Part shown: positions 21,701 to 34,267 of the stretch, one piece after another
How positions within the stretch are numbered: position 1 is the first letter of the stretch
Layout of the letters: every line of letters begins with the position of its first letter
Assembly: GCF_009730915.1 (NCBI RefSeq)
Contig: NC_052483.1
Span: 682,001-746,000, forward strand
DNA: 64,000 nucleotides
Source: Dioscorea cayenensis subsp. rotundata
Lineage: Eukaryota; Streptophyta; Magnoliopsida; Dioscoreales; Dioscoreaceae
Direction of reading: 5' to 3'
Made by a program: the position numbers and the translations under genes
Notes under the pieces: generated by a model
The model's input: only the letters and a program-made list of their open reading frames with translations
Databases searched by the model: none
Told to the model about the DNA's origin: nothing

Positions 21701-23929
21701 ACCAAATTTCTCATCTACACCATTTCATCCCGGAACGAATTCATCAACTAGTCGGGCCGTGTTGGAAGGTGATTTTTCAATGAGCAAAAGTTTTGATGGT
21801 GATGATGGGAATGCAAATAAAAGTAATGATCCAATTGAAAAGAGTTATGATATTGTTGACCTTGGTGAGGGGGAAGAAGAGGAAGGTAATGAGAAAAAAA
21901 GGGCCAAGACTTCAAGTGTATGGTTGGAATTTAAAGAAATTGATCTTCCTGATGGTTCTAAAAAAGGAGAATGTATTCATTGCAAGAGGAAGTTGGCTAT
22001 AAATGCTAGCAAGAGTACAACTCAATTTAAAAGGCACTTGTCAACTTGCATGAAGAGAAAAATTTATCAAAATCAACAACAAAAAATTTCTTTCCAACCT
22101 ATACAAGGAGGTAATGGGGATGTTGAAATGCAACCGGCTCTCACAAATGGCAAGTTTGACATGGCAAAAATGAGAGAAGCAACTGCACATTGGATATTGA
22201 TGCATGAGCATCCTTTTTCAGTAATGGAAAAGGAAGGTTTTAATATGATGCAAAGATGTGGAATGCCTGAATGGGAAAAAGTGTCGCGGGTTACTATCAA
22301 GAAAGATTGTATGCAAGTTTATGAAGCCGAAAAAAATTGAAAACATTGCTCAAGAATATTAGCAAGATAAGCTTGACAACGGATTTATGGAAGTCTAGCA
22401 ATCAAAAGATCAAGTATATGGTCTTAACAGCTCATTTTATTGATCATAATTGGAGATTGCAAAAGCGTGTTATCAATTTTGTTCTCCTTCCACCTCCTCG
22501 CCGTGGTGTTGAGATTGCTGATGGCATCTTTAAGTGTTTGAAGGAGTGGGAAATTGAGAACAAGGTTTTTACTATCTCTGTTGATAATGCTTCAAGCAAT
22601 GATGTGGCAATCAGGATTCTTAAAGACACATTTTCAAGAACTAAAAGGTTGCTTTGTGGAGGAAAGTTATTTCATGTTCGTTGTTGTGCACACATTCTTA
22701 ATCTCATGGTGCAAGATGGTATTTCTGAAATTGAAGAAATAATTGAAGATATTCATGAAAGTGTGAAGTTTATTAATCAAAGTGAAGCAAGATTGAAGTC
22801 ATTTTCTGATATTGTGCAACAACTACAATTGCCGGAGCGAAAACTTATTCTTGATTGCAAGACATGTTGGAATTCAACATTTGAAATGCTATCAGTTGCA
22901 ATGAAATTTAAAGATGTTTTTCCAATGTTCAAAGATCGGGAAATCCTTTATCATTGTTGCCCATGCCTCGAAGATTGGGAAAAGGTGGAGAAAATATGTG
23001 AAATTTTAGAAGTGTTCAATGCCATCACAAATATTATTTCCGGTAGTGATTATCCAACTTCTAATTTGTTTCTCAATGAAGTCTATCGGGTGAAAATGTT
23101 GTTAGACAAAAGGGCGAATGATGAAAATGACTTTATTCGAGCAATGATTGGCAAAATGAAGGCTAAATTTGATAAATATTGGGGGGAATGCAATTTGCTC
23201 ATGTCCGTGGCCGCCGTCTTGGATCCAAGATGCAAAATGAGGGTTGTTGATTTCACTTTTGCAAGGATGTATTCCGATAGAGAAGCAAGAGAAAATATTG
23301 CTAAAGTTCGAGAAGCTCTACATGAGATTTATGAAGAATATGTTCGTGAATGTCAACATGGCAATGAGCATAGTGGTGAAACTCCAATGCATAATAATGA
23401 TGATGTTGGTACTAGTGGCAAAGGCTCGTCAGGTTGGTCCGAATTTTCAAGTTATGTGAAATCTATTGAAAAAGCCTCTCCACAACAGTCAGATTTGGAT
23501 GCATACTTAGCTGAAGGTTGTTTCATTTTTGAAGGAAATCCTGATCAATTTAATGCCTTAGAATGGTGGAAGGGAAGTACTTTAAAATATCCCATCTTAT
23601 CTAGAATGGCTCGTGACATACTTGCTATTCCTATTACTACAGTGGCTTCAGAGGCTACTTTCAGTGCAGGTGGTAGAGTGATTGATACTTATCGTTCTTC
23701 ATTGGCTCCAGAGACAGTGCAATCATTGCTTTGTGGAGGAGATTGGTGTCGAAATCTTCATGGAGTGAAGAAGAAAAACAAAGTGAGTTTATAATTGTTC
23801 TTGCTTTAATATAATTTTTTATTTTTCATGGTTTTTCTTGTTTTAATGTAATTTTTGACTATTCTTTGTTCACTTTGTATATATTAGAAGGAGAAGAAAC
23901 CAATTGAGATTTCACTTGACATACCTTGA
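21687..23929 (+). CDS. BED-type hAT transposase (one-base frameshift, probable short last exon)
   Basis: The encoded enzyme would cut and re-insert the surrounding element. From the ATG at 21687 the first frame has an acidic stretch, then a BED finger (SVWLEF, CIHCKRK, FKRHLSTC), and runs to a stop at 22338-22340. The second frame continues at 22337 with ISLTTDLW, ISVDNASSND, HILNLMVQDGI, DCKTCWNSTFEML and the dimerisation region (DILAIPITTVASEATFSAGG, YRSSLAPETVQSL). The two join across a run of seven A bases (22330-22336), where one missing base explains the break. Near the end a donor (acaaaGTGAG, exon end 23782) and an acceptor (attAG, 23887) would add a last exon KEKKPIEISLDIP ending at 23929. 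Apart from the frameshift all blocks look intact, so a sequencing error is plausible and the element may be autonomous. Confidence 0.88.
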
Positions 23930-24537
23930 AGCTCAAGTTTAAAATGGTATGAAGAATTATGTTTGCATGTAAGTAACATTTAAGTTTATTCATCCTTACT
24001 ATCAATGATTAAAATGATTTGTTTTCTAATTTCTCATTTGTAATTTTGTATAGGTTTGATGGAAACATTGGGCCAAACCCTTACTTTCAAGAACATATAT
24101 TTTTGAGATAATGGATGTTGATGGTGGATTGATTGTTTTCTTATTATCTATGAACTTATTTGTTTGTTGTCAATGAATTGTATTAGCACTTGTTTATTTT
24201 CTATTTGTTTTACTTGGACTTATTAACTATGGACTTACTTGTTTTATAATTATGGACTTATTTGGACTATTTGAAATGTTTTTTGTTTAAGTATGAGTTC
24301 TATTTGTTTTTTTTTTCACAATATTTTGGAATGTTGTTGTTTTAGTTGATGTTGCATTTCATCAAATATGAATGTATTTGTTTGTCTTTGAAAAATTATA
24401 GAATGTTATTATTCTAGTTCTTGTATTTGGTTAAGTTTGAATTGTGTTTGTTGCCTTTAAAATTTTTTGAATGTAGTCATTTTAGAATGGATGAAAAAAA
24501 TTGATTTTTTTTTTTATGAAAATCAATGGAAAAAATT

Positions 24538-24745
24538 TTCGAGCTCGAGCTCGAGCATAATTGTTTATGATCATTTTCAACATTTCCGAGCTTAATCGAT
24601 CGAGCTCGAGTAGCTCGAATAGTGTATCGAGCCGAGCTCGAGCTTGGTTATGTATACTCGGTCGAGTTCGAGCCGAGTATCGAGTATCGAATTTTCAGTC
24701 GAGCTCGAGCTAGAGCTCGCTATTACTCGGCTTGAACTCGATCGA
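24538..24745. repeat. Right subterminal TCGAG-rich array of the hAT element
   Basis: Repeats of gagctcgag, tcgagtagctcg and cgagccgag mirror the left array at 18600-18745. They lie just inside the right terminal inverted repeat. The clustering of one short motif at both ends of the element is best explained as transposase-binding sites. Confidence 0.8.
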
Positions 24746-24969
24746 TTACACCCCTAATGACAACTAGATGCAATGCAGCTTGCTAATGGTCTCTCTTGTT
24801 GAGGCTTCAAATGAAGTCATGATTTGGTTGATTTTGGTCTGAAGCTTTCTTTTGCACCGATCATTGATGGATAGCATAAATCTGCGCTTTTCCTTGTCTA
24901 TTTGTAATTTTTCCTATGAGCTCATCTTGTTGCATATTTGCGTTTTAATTTAAATAAAAAGTAGGGAAG

Positions 24970-25670
24970 TGTCATGAGCCATGGCGCTGCTCGAAACACT
25001 ATTTAGATGACCGCGAGGTCATACTAACGACCAGCTCTATTGCCAATTATTTACTATCTTCGAGTCGGGGACGTAGGCGATGGGACGGATGGGCACCCTT
25101 CTTTGGGTGTATGTTATTTCATGTATTCCTTATTACTTGGGGGTCTCTTTCCAAGTTCCAACCATGAACCATCACTAATTCACTGGTGGGCCCGGGTGGT
25201 CATGCCGAACACAACAAAAGGCGACGAGGCGGGAGGTGTTCCTCGAGGCTCATAACCCGAGGCCCGTCACGGAGTCCACCCCTCACCACAGATGCAAAAC
25301 ACTCGGCAAGAACGCATAGCTTTTTGCGAGTCGGTGCCGCTTGAGGAGGGTGTGAGCATCCGAGCGACGTGTTGGGGATGATGGGGGCCCATAACCAGGT
25401 ATGGGCTAGCGACCCCATTACCACGTCCCAAGTCGTGGCGTTGTGGGTGAATGCAAAGCGATGCGAGTACTAGGCTACTAGCGGCTAGGAGTGCGTTTTG
25501 CCGAAGGCAACAACAATCTGCGACATCTACTACACTCAGGTTGTATGGAGGAACTCAACACTGCTTGCACGCTCCCACGTCATTATGGACTTGTAAACTT
25601 AAGCCAAGAGCTACTCCACTATTGTTCAATAAACAAGGTTTATAATCCCGGTTCACGAGGGCAGTGCAGT
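24970..25670. other. GC-rich gene-free block, repeat-like, origin unclear
   Basis: About 700 bp clearly richer in G and C than its flanks. Open frames on both strands are short and unrecognised. It opens with tgtcatgagcc, a start seen in some plant LTRs, and contains an aataaa signal at 25629, so a solo LTR is possible. I found no flanking 5-bp duplication and cannot fix its right border. Confidence 0.35.
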
Positions 25671-26265
25671 TTGATGGCTTAGTTTTATCTGGTGATGGTG
25701 ATCGGGGAAAAATTAAATTAAAAATATGGGACCGGTCGCTCCTGCAAGTGCCTTTTTTTGGGATACGGTCTTTGACACATGATGGTATTGGTCTACCGCC
25801 ATGTTTAATTGCGTTTTGGAAACACTAGGCCGAAAAAGTTGCTTGCTTCCACGTGGAGCGGATCGTCAATTTTCACGGTAAAGGCGCTACAAAGTGAGAG
25901 ACAAGCCCATTAATGCTCTCAGATGCCTTTCACCTCACTCTCAATCTCATCACGTGACACAGACACGGTCCGGGCCTACAGGCTACAGCTGCGCAGAGTG
26001 TGAGGAGTGTGTCGGTAAATTTCACAAGCACTTCCGTCCGGGGGAGTGCCACTCCGACTCCATAATCAATTATTATTAAGGCAGGGAAGCTTGCTCGCTC
26101 GCTCGCTGACTCTTCACCTCTATCAGGCTGTGGAACTGAGCAGGTCCTGACTGATCCTGAGCTCCGGTTTACATAGGCATTGGCATGAGCTCCCTTGACC
26201 AACAGCATCTCTTCCCTAGGCTGGAACTGGATCCTCCTGGTTCCAGCCATCATGCATGACCATGA

Positions 26266-26772
26266 CGAGGCCTGGCTGGCGCGCGTCACGTCCTCCTCTC
26301 CTCAGTCCCTATTCCCTCGGCTCAGCCTATTTCCAATACGACTGCTACCAACGCGACAGAGCAGTTCCTCACGGTCCACAACAAAGCCCGGGCGGCAGTC
26401 AATGTGGCACCTCTGAGTTGGAGTTCGAAGCTTTACTCGGACGCGAGCCTGTTCGTCAGATACCAGCGGGACAAAAAAGGTTGTGAGTTCGCAGATCTAG
26501 GTTCCAGCCCTGTATGGGGCAAACCAGGCCTGGGCGAGCTACCCGGCCAGCCCTTTGAAGTGGTGGGCTCATGGGCGGATGAGAAACAGTATTACAACCA
26601 CGCCAAGAATACATGCGAGGCAGGGCACGAGTGCGGCACATACACACAGGTGGTCTGGCGGAAAACCACCCAGGTTGGGTGCGCACAGGCCACTTGCGCC
26701 AAAGAAGGGGCCACGCTCACCATCTGCCTCTACTTCCCTCATGGAAATGTGCAGGGCCAGAGCCCTTACTAG
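26266..26772 (+). CDS. PR-1-like CAP-domain protein, N-terminus disrupted
   Basis: The frame contains ATEQFLTVHNKARAAV, then LSW, VVGSWADEKQYYNHAKNTC, the CAP signature CGTYTQVVWR, and TICLYFPHGNVQGQSPY before the stop at 26770-26772. This is the plant PR-1 family: secreted cysteine-rich proteins induced in pathogen response, reported to bind sterols. Of about 141 residues from ATEQF to the end, both CRISP signatures and cysteines are good, but the central part (DLGSSPVWGKPGLGELPG) replaces the usual GENL/GANQ-type segment. No in-frame ATG follows the stop at 26263-26265; a plausible signal peptide starts at 26256 or 26262 in another frame, so the N-terminus needs a one-base shift or an upstream exon. 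It may be real but miscalled, or a decaying paralogue. Confidence 0.75.
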   Translation, partial: RGLAGARHVLLSSVPIPSAQPISNTTATNATEQFLTVHNKARAAVNVAPLSWSSKLYSDASLFVRYQRDKKGCEFADLGSSPVWGKPGLGELPGQPFEVVGSWADEKQYYNHAKNTCEAGHECGTYTQVVWRKTTQVGCAQATCAKEGATLTICLYFPHGNVQGQSPY

Positions 26773-27380
26773 CTTAGGTCGCCTCTCCAGTCTCCGCCTA
26801 CTGTATGTTATGCTTGCTTATTTTGTGGGATTGTGCCTTAGTTTTCACCTGCTTGTTTATTATGTCTTTTGCAATCTATCTAATTAACGAGATATTATCA
26901 CTTTAAATTTTTCTTTTTTTCACTTGTTTTCTTGGCTCCATCGTGATTTTTTGCTCATGTTGGTTTTGAGCGGACCGGGTGAAGCATTCTTTCTTCCTGT
27001 TAAGTAATAAACAATTATTTATTTAAATTTCTTTGATAAAACTGTTCAGCGCCAGCTTTTTCTTTCGCACGCGGCACGCCACAAGAGTAGTCACACCCAT
27101 TTATCTTTCCGGCTAACACACCTGATTTGATCCGTGGAGTCCTATATGGTATCAGTGACAAACAAGTTTTTTTCCGGCTCAAAACCAAAGAACAAGCATA
27201 GAGAAACGTATAAGTGCGCGGGTCAAACAAGAGACAGTGGCACATGATATGCGACTGCATCACTGGTCAAATCTCAAGCATTTCACAACCATCATTTATT
27301 CACAGCGTTTATTTTTGAGGATACAAAAATTAGAAATACAATGCCAAACCACGGGTGAAATTAATCCCTAATTGAAGTAA
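26773..27380. other. Intergenic region between the PR-1-like and phytoglobin genes
   Basis: The PR-1-like (+) and phytoglobin (-) genes are convergent, so this stretch should hold both 3' untranslated regions. I see no further gene; the minus frame at 27015-27263 resembles nothing known. Confidence 0.5.
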
Positions 27381-28259
<879 letters not shown>

Positions 28260-28335
28260 CTAATTTGTTTTCCTTGATACTTCTTCTCTTGTTGATGTTG
28301 GTGCGCAGACAGGGTTAAGAGCATTTGAATGTTTG

Positions 28336-28343
28336 TTTATATA
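28336..28343 (-). promoter_or_regulatory. TATA box of the phytoglobin gene
   Basis: On the minus strand TATATAAA lies 77 bases upstream of the ATG, giving a leader of about 45 bases if transcription starts some 30 bases downstream. It is the only good TATA-like match close to the gene. Confidence 0.6.
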
Positions 28344-29389
28344 GACACACATGGGCATGATAAGAATGGTAACATAAATGTGCAAATTTTGGAAGTATAT
28401 GGGAATGAATGAGAGTTGCTTAAAGGAAGGAAATGGCCTTGAGATGACCTTGGGGGCAAAAGGTCCCTCGTGAGTCGTGACCAACAGATGTCACGAAAGG
28501 TCGACCAGATAATTTTATTGCCTGGCACACAGATTTTGAACCAGACAGAAACCATGTGCTCGCTCGGTGCTCCACTTCTTTTAATTACTGATTCAATGAA
28601 CATACCCCTAATATTTAATTAATTAACCGATACAATTCTATATGCCCCGACCTGACTGGATCAAGTGATGAGGGGGTTCTTTAATTTTCTTTTGGACATG
28701 TTGTTCACTGTTATCTTTCTAATAAATCTGTGATTTATTCATTTTATTTAAAAAAAAAAAATTAATGGACTGAATATAACCTCAAATATGTACATAAACA
28801 TAGTTCATATCACGTTATATTCTTATCCATCAATAATTTTCCAAAATTATACATATATATATATATAGTTCTATATAGTTCTAGTTTGCAATATTTTGTT
28901 TAGAAAAAATGAATAAATTATAAATATATTAAAAGATAAGCAGGTCCACAAGAAGGAGAACAATACAACTTTGCAAAGATTTATGTCGAAAGTCATTATA
29001 GGAAGTCTGTATTATTAATCAAAGGAAACAACATGACTTTCTTAAGAAGGCTTCCATCTAACTACCCGGATTAGAATGCATATATTATATAGTTCAGTTA
29101 CAAAATTGATTTCTCTTCCCTGATTTTTCTTCCATTGACGAAATTGGTATTTTTATAAAAAGAGATCAAGACAATGCTAGTGTAAGTGCATCATGGATGA
29201 GATCATCAGTTTTTCAAAGACGACTACATAGCAAGGGGAAAAAAAGTTTTATATATATATATATATGTTCCGATACATCCAAAAGAGTTTTTTAACTTTT
29301 TATGACAATGATGGTGACATTTGAGGGTTCTCTGGTTAAGGAAATATAAAATCATTTTTCGTACATAAAACGGTTACCCTGATGTTTTG
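28344..29389. other. AT-rich intergenic DNA
   Basis: Upstream flank of the phytoglobin gene followed by AT-rich sequence with TA microsatellites (about 28853-28865 and 29252-29266). A tract at 28908-28945 resembles the 3' terminal motif of the LINE remnant next door. No gene seen. Confidence 0.5.
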
Positions 29390-30180
29390 ATAAAAGTGGA
29401 TAAATCATAAATTTATTAAAAGAAAAACAGCGGTGACAAAAATAAAAGCTATGACAATAAAAGCTCACTCTCACTGGGGTGAGGAGAAGAAGAAGTTAAA
29501 GAAAAAACAAATGAAAGAGAACTAAGGAGACGGAGGTGTCAATCGGGACATCTCTAGCTGCTTAGACAAACAATGCGAACGCCTACTCCGGGAGCAAAGA
29601 CCAGTTGTCATGATCGCTCAGCTAGAGTAGACTTCATATAGCGCTGAAAGTTTGAGTAGTCACATGATTTTTCCTACGAAGTTTCATTTAGATGATGCTT
29701 TAGTCTTTATCATCTACTGTCTTGGAACCAAGAGATAAGACATGTTAGCATCTTAAAAATAATCATTGTAGCTGCAGAAGCATTCGAACGAAAAATACGA
29801 GAATTTCTTTCACCTCAGTATATTCCAAAGGATAGCTCGGGAGATAAGATCGCTAGTGAATCTCGGTCTGAGAAGTAGGATGATAGCCATGTTGTCCAGT
29901 AGTACGAGGGATCGATTAGTAGAGTAGAGTTAGAGTCTAAAGCACTGGGAGAAAAGCCCAAATGCGCTTTAGAGAAAACACAACTAAGAAAAGGTGGTTT
30001 AGATTTTCGAAGCGTTGCTGACAGAGGGCGCAAGATTTGAAATGTTAAGATTGATGCACTCTTTTTAAACAGGTTTGTAAGGGTGAGAATTTTATCCTCC
30101 TGCAAAGTTTCAAATAAAAAGAGGGAGAATTTTGATGCACCACTGGATGGTATTACCATCAACACATTCAAGCGTTTCTC
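29390..30180 (-). mobile_element. LINE (L1-type) 3' end remnant with zf-RVT pieces
   Basis: On the minus strand, in shifting frames, the sequence reads SCALCQQRFENLNHLF, then KRIWAF, then RAILWNI followed by a degraded K/R-rich segment and SNASAATMIIFK. This is the zinc-binding zf-RVT domain and the following W-x-I-W-K-E-R-N type region at the end of plant L1 reverse transcriptases. Downstream are a 3' untranslated region and a terminal motif (complement of gtggataaatcataaattta) at about 29396. It is heavily 5'-truncated and full of frameshifts. Confidence 0.72.
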
Positions 30181-31504
30181 TAGTATAAAAATAATAATAA
30201 GAAGAAAATTTTTATTTACTAGGGCAGGGTTTAGCCTGAAATTCTTTTACAAAAAAATCTAAATTTTTAACTTATTAAAAATCAAAATTTTTCCAATCTT
30301 TACCAAAAACAAAATTTACAGTAAACCTTGCACCTTCTCCCAATTTTTGCTAACCAGAGTTTTTTTAATTATCAACAGTTGCTTATGCTAACTATTATTA
30401 ATTTTGTCGATTCAAATTATATATTTTTTTTTTGTTTTTTCTCAATTTTCTCTTTAGCACATCAATATATGCAATTTCTTTTTTAATTGTAGTGGTTTAT
30501 TCACCTTTTCAAAAATTATCCACATGCAATTGGCTGAAAGGTTTAAAATTATAAGAGCAGATGATATCTGATCTGAAAGGTTTAAAATCATCAATGGCAG
30601 CCTGAAGTTCTATGTTTGGAAGATGAATCATCAATCTAATTTGGGGAAGTATTCATCCACATGCATGGATGCAAGTGATCGCCCAAATTCTCTCAAAAAA
30701 GTGTGAACAGCCTTCTTTTTATTATAACAAATATATATATATATATATAAACCACAACATTCATTGAAAAGAAAGGAAGAAAATGTGAACAAACTTCCAC
30801 TTCTAGTGGAGTTGTTATCGCTTTGTTTCTGTCTTTGTTTCTCTTTTAATGCGATTGTGGTTTTATCCAGCTATCAAATGTGAACAAACTCACACTTCAT
30901 ATAGCTTTAGGACTGAATTTTACACATTTCATAGGATATAGTATATATACACATGAAATAAAGTTCAGAAATTAATCCTGATAAAATTAGGAGCAATCTG
31001 TTTAATGGCGATCAGATCATCAGGTGAAGTGCAACAATTGAGAAACTTGTACCGGCAGCTCTTTCAAATATATGAATAGTTATAAAACCCGTATTGCTAT
31101 TGAGAAGATCGATGGGGAACCAATACAGCTTCCCTCGACAAAGTAATGGTGATAGACTCGAACAGAAAACATGCACTTTTTTTTTTTTTCTTACTGAACA
31201 ACGTTGATCAGATATTTCCCTGTTTTTGCAAACTAACAATAAAATCAACCAACTAATAAGAATTCCTGCCCGGTCATCCTCTCTTGTTGTCCATACCTGC
31301 AGTACTCTATGTTCCCACCAGATTTACTAGGATGAATGTTCACAGCTGCCAAGAATGTCTAAACTGATCCCACAATGATCATATCAAATTGCCCATTGCA
31401 CTGCACAGTTAGAAGCATAAAAAAAAAAGAAATTTTCTTTAAAAAAAAAAAAACACCAACAACAAATAAAGAAGCTCACCTTATTATGAGATTGTATCCA
31501 TTAT
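30181..31504. other. AT-rich intergenic DNA
   Basis: No recognisable gene. It contains A/T runs, a TA microsatellite near 30731-30750, and probably the 3' untranslated region of the PDV2-type gene toward its right end. The minus frame at 31012-31248 has no family resemblance. Confidence 0.5.
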
Positions 31505-33107
31505 TCATCCAAAACCATAAGTAACATTTGGAGTCTTAAGATCCACTTCAAATGGTATCTCAACTCGCTCTTTCACCATACAGCGTGGTTTTCCATCTTC
31601 AATCACCAAAACTTTACCAGGAGGGCACTTCATTGAAATTCGTCTCCGTTGAACTGCGGCTGAGAATTTGAATTGCTGCAGTGCCTTAATCGTTCTTTCC
31701 CAGATATTATGACAAGGCTTGAAACCAGCTAAATTCAGAATAGACACAAGACCAACAATTGCAATAACTGACCTAGTCACAAATCCCACAATTCCAATTC
31801 CAATCCCAATTCCATTACTTCCAAGAGGCTGAGCACTCTGCCTCTTCTCTGATTCATCAATGCTCTTCTTGGTATCATCAGTGTGACCAACAGCGAGCCC
31901 AGTTTGCAAGAGCTTGGATCTACACAAGAGGTGAGAAGCATAGATGCCATCCAACATAGAGTCTGGAAGATGCCTTGGGCATGGTGGTAGGAGGAGGTCA
32001 TCATGATGTTCAAAGATTTCTCCAGCAAAGATTGAAACCTCATGAATAAGCTCCAACTCCTCTTCCCCTCTGTATTCCTTGAGTTTATTAAGCAATGCCA
32101 AGCAGCTGCTATCAATCTGGGCAAGTGTTGCTTCTCTCTCATGTATTTGTTGTTGTCGCAGTGCCTGTATACATGGGAGGATACCACTTTCAAGTTTCAA
32201 GAGGTTACACTAGAAGACTGTAGTGATAAGGATTAGTTATGTATCATTCTGATTCTTCAGTTAAGCACAATAGTACTCGATTGAGCATTAAAAAGTATAA
32301 GACTATTCAATATAGAAATTCAGCTTTGAATCCAATGCCAGTTGCTGGGATTCAAGCAGAAACATGAAAATACATGATTATCACGTACAAGCGTGAAGAG
32401 AATAGCTGAAGGGACCAGAATCAGATTGGATGCAAAAGTATTCACAAGATTGATTGAGGTTAAAGATATTCATACTAGATCAGTACTTGCATCTTCAAAC
32501 AAGAATAACAAACAGCAGAATTGTTTAGAATAATTTGATCATTTACATCACAAACCAGATAGTAGCGTTATTAACTTTAAAAAAAAAAAAAAAGACATGC
32601 AGCAATAAGACATAGCATGGACGAAGGGATTGTTTTGAATAAGGATAAGCGCAGAAGAAAATTACTACCAAATACCAATTTATGTCAAAAAAAAAAAATT
32701 ATATAAAATTAAAAAACCAAAAAGACAATAGCCCAAATATAATATTTCCTTGTGGAAGGAAGCAAACAAAAGATCCCAATTAGTAGTGGTTGCGAGTTCG
32801 CTCACCTCAATCCTCAGTACTGAACTCTCAGTGACTGAAAGTACTGAATATGTGAAATTTCTACGAAATTCATAGCCAGGTAAGTCTCAAATTTTGGGTC
32901 TTAAAATATTTAGCAAGGAAACAAGGAGAGAGAAAGAGAGACCTGCAAGGCATTGAGCTGCTGGTCTAACGACTCAAAAGCGTCGCGGATGCCGATGATG
33001 CTCTCTTCCTCTTCTTCGCCTCCTTTACGGCTACGAATGCACTCGTTGAACTTGGAACGGAGATCCGAAGATCGACCAAGCACCCTGCCGATCTCCTCCG
33101 CCTCCAT
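31505..33107 (-). CDS. Plastid division protein PDV2-type
   Basis: PDV proteins sit in the outer plastid envelope and recruit the dynamin ARC5 to the division ring. Two exons: 32943-33107 (MEAEEIGRVLGRSSDLRSKF.., ending ..LNALQ at donor CAG|GT) and 31505-32164 (from ACAG|GCACTG, ALRQQQIHEREATLAQID..). Together they encode about 274 residues without any break. The N-terminal part is a cytosolic coiled coil (heptad-like, Glu/Gln/Leu-rich). A hydrophobic membrane segment lies near residues 180-205 (GIVGFVTRSVIAIVGLVSIL). The C-terminal tail has the conserved CPPGKVLVIEDGKPRCMVKE and ends NVTYGFG, the terminal-Gly tail PDV proteins use to contact PARC6/ARC6 in the intermembrane space. The 5' leader carries a CA/TG microsatellite at 33129-33148. 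Confidence 0.93.
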
Positions 33108-33128
33108 CGTTCACAAATTCTCTGTCTC

Positions 33129-33148
33129 TGTGTGTGTGTGTGTGTGTG
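33129..33148. repeat. (TG)n microsatellite in the PDV2 5' leader
   Basis: Ten TG units, immediately upstream of the PDV2-type start codon (33107 on the minus strand). On the transcript it would be a CA repeat about 20 bases before the ATG. Confidence 0.85.
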
Positions 33149-34267
33149 CTGTGTGCGTGTCTCTGGGATTGGATTGTGATTGGATTGTATTGTATAACTG
33201 TGTTTGTGGTTGATACTTGATGTTATATCAGGACTCAGGAGAGATTAGAAAAGAAGTGAGCGTGCTCTGCCTGATCAGATGTGAGAAGTATCCTATATTC
33301 CTATTGGTTGGAACTTGGGATCCAACCACATTGCCCCCGTTATTGGATCGGACGCGCATATGCCTTATAATAATGGCACCCCAAGCTAACTATTCTTATC
33401 AATCAATGGACTTGAAGGATTAATGGAACCCCAAGCTGCCAATAATCAACGGTTCTTTTCATGAGTTACCAGACAAAATATCTAACTTGGTTATACTTTG
33501 TTTTACTGTTCCAAGTTAAGCCGTAAAAATTCAAAGATTATGGATTTGTTTGATGCGCAAGGGTTGCTATTTAAAATTAAAAAAAAAAAAACATTACTAT
33601 ATCACAAAAGTGATTATGTTTCACTATCTAAAAACAATTTTTTTTTTTCTTCAACTAAAAAATTGTGCAGTAATCACAAGAAGTTATAAGGAATAATTTA
33701 ATGTAATTAAATTATTATTTTTTGAATAAAGATATTTTTTAATTATTTTTAAAGTTTTTTATATTAAGGTGTTATGATGGCATCATTTTATTTATTTATT
33801 TATTTATCTTATTTTTTTAGAATTAATATTTTAATAAAAATTTCTTCATTGTATATTAAATTTTTTTAAATTATATTGTGTTTTGATTTGATTTTTTAAC
33901 TTGTTGCTATAGTTGTTGTCTCTCTTGTGTGTGGAATTTAATTAAATTTTCATAAAAATATTATCCCAGGCCTATAGCTGAACAAACAGATTGTAGAACG
34001 GGTAAACACCAGGCATAGTAACAAACCTGATCCTCGGCCTTCTCAGCGGCAGCGGGACGAATCAAATCTTCTGTTTGTTGCTTTCAGATTACAAATGTAT
34101 CTGGGAAAAAGTAATTTGTAGTTTAATAGCAAGGTGCTAATAGTAGTAGTAATAGTAATAGTAATAGTAATAATAATAATAGTAATAGGAAGAAAAAATG
34201 GCAGACAGCGTAGTAACATCATGGTGGGACCTGGTGTCTTGGGTGACAGATACGGTGCTGCAGCCAT
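33149..34267. other. Intergenic region between divergent PDV2 and MIZ1-like genes
   Basis: This holds the promoter of PDV2 (-) and presumably that of the MIZ1-like gene (+). It is AT-rich in the middle (33560-33960). A TAG/TAA trinucleotide microsatellite occupies about 34138-34190, just upstream of the MIZ1-like frame. No other gene seen. Confidence 0.5.

Larger units (their letters stand above)
18579..24756 (+). mobile_element. Complete hAT transposon, 6178 bp, with target duplications
   Basis: Terminal inverted repeats TAGGGGTGTAA (18579) and TTACACCCCTA (ending 24756) are perfect over 11 bp and resemble the Ac/Tag1 type. They are flanked by a perfect 8-bp target duplication atgacaac (18571-18578 and 24757-24764), the hallmark of hAT. 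Inside are TCGAG-rich subterminal arrays at both ends, a GC-rich block of unknown origin, AT-rich DNA and one BED-hAT transposase gene. Exact duplications and intact ends point to a recent insertion. It landed in what was probably the 3' flank of the DAYSLEEPER-like gene. Confidence 0.96.

Noticed and set aside
26456-26686. Minus-strand open frame opposite the PR-1-like gene
   Set aside because: Shadow of a GC-rich CAP-domain coding region.
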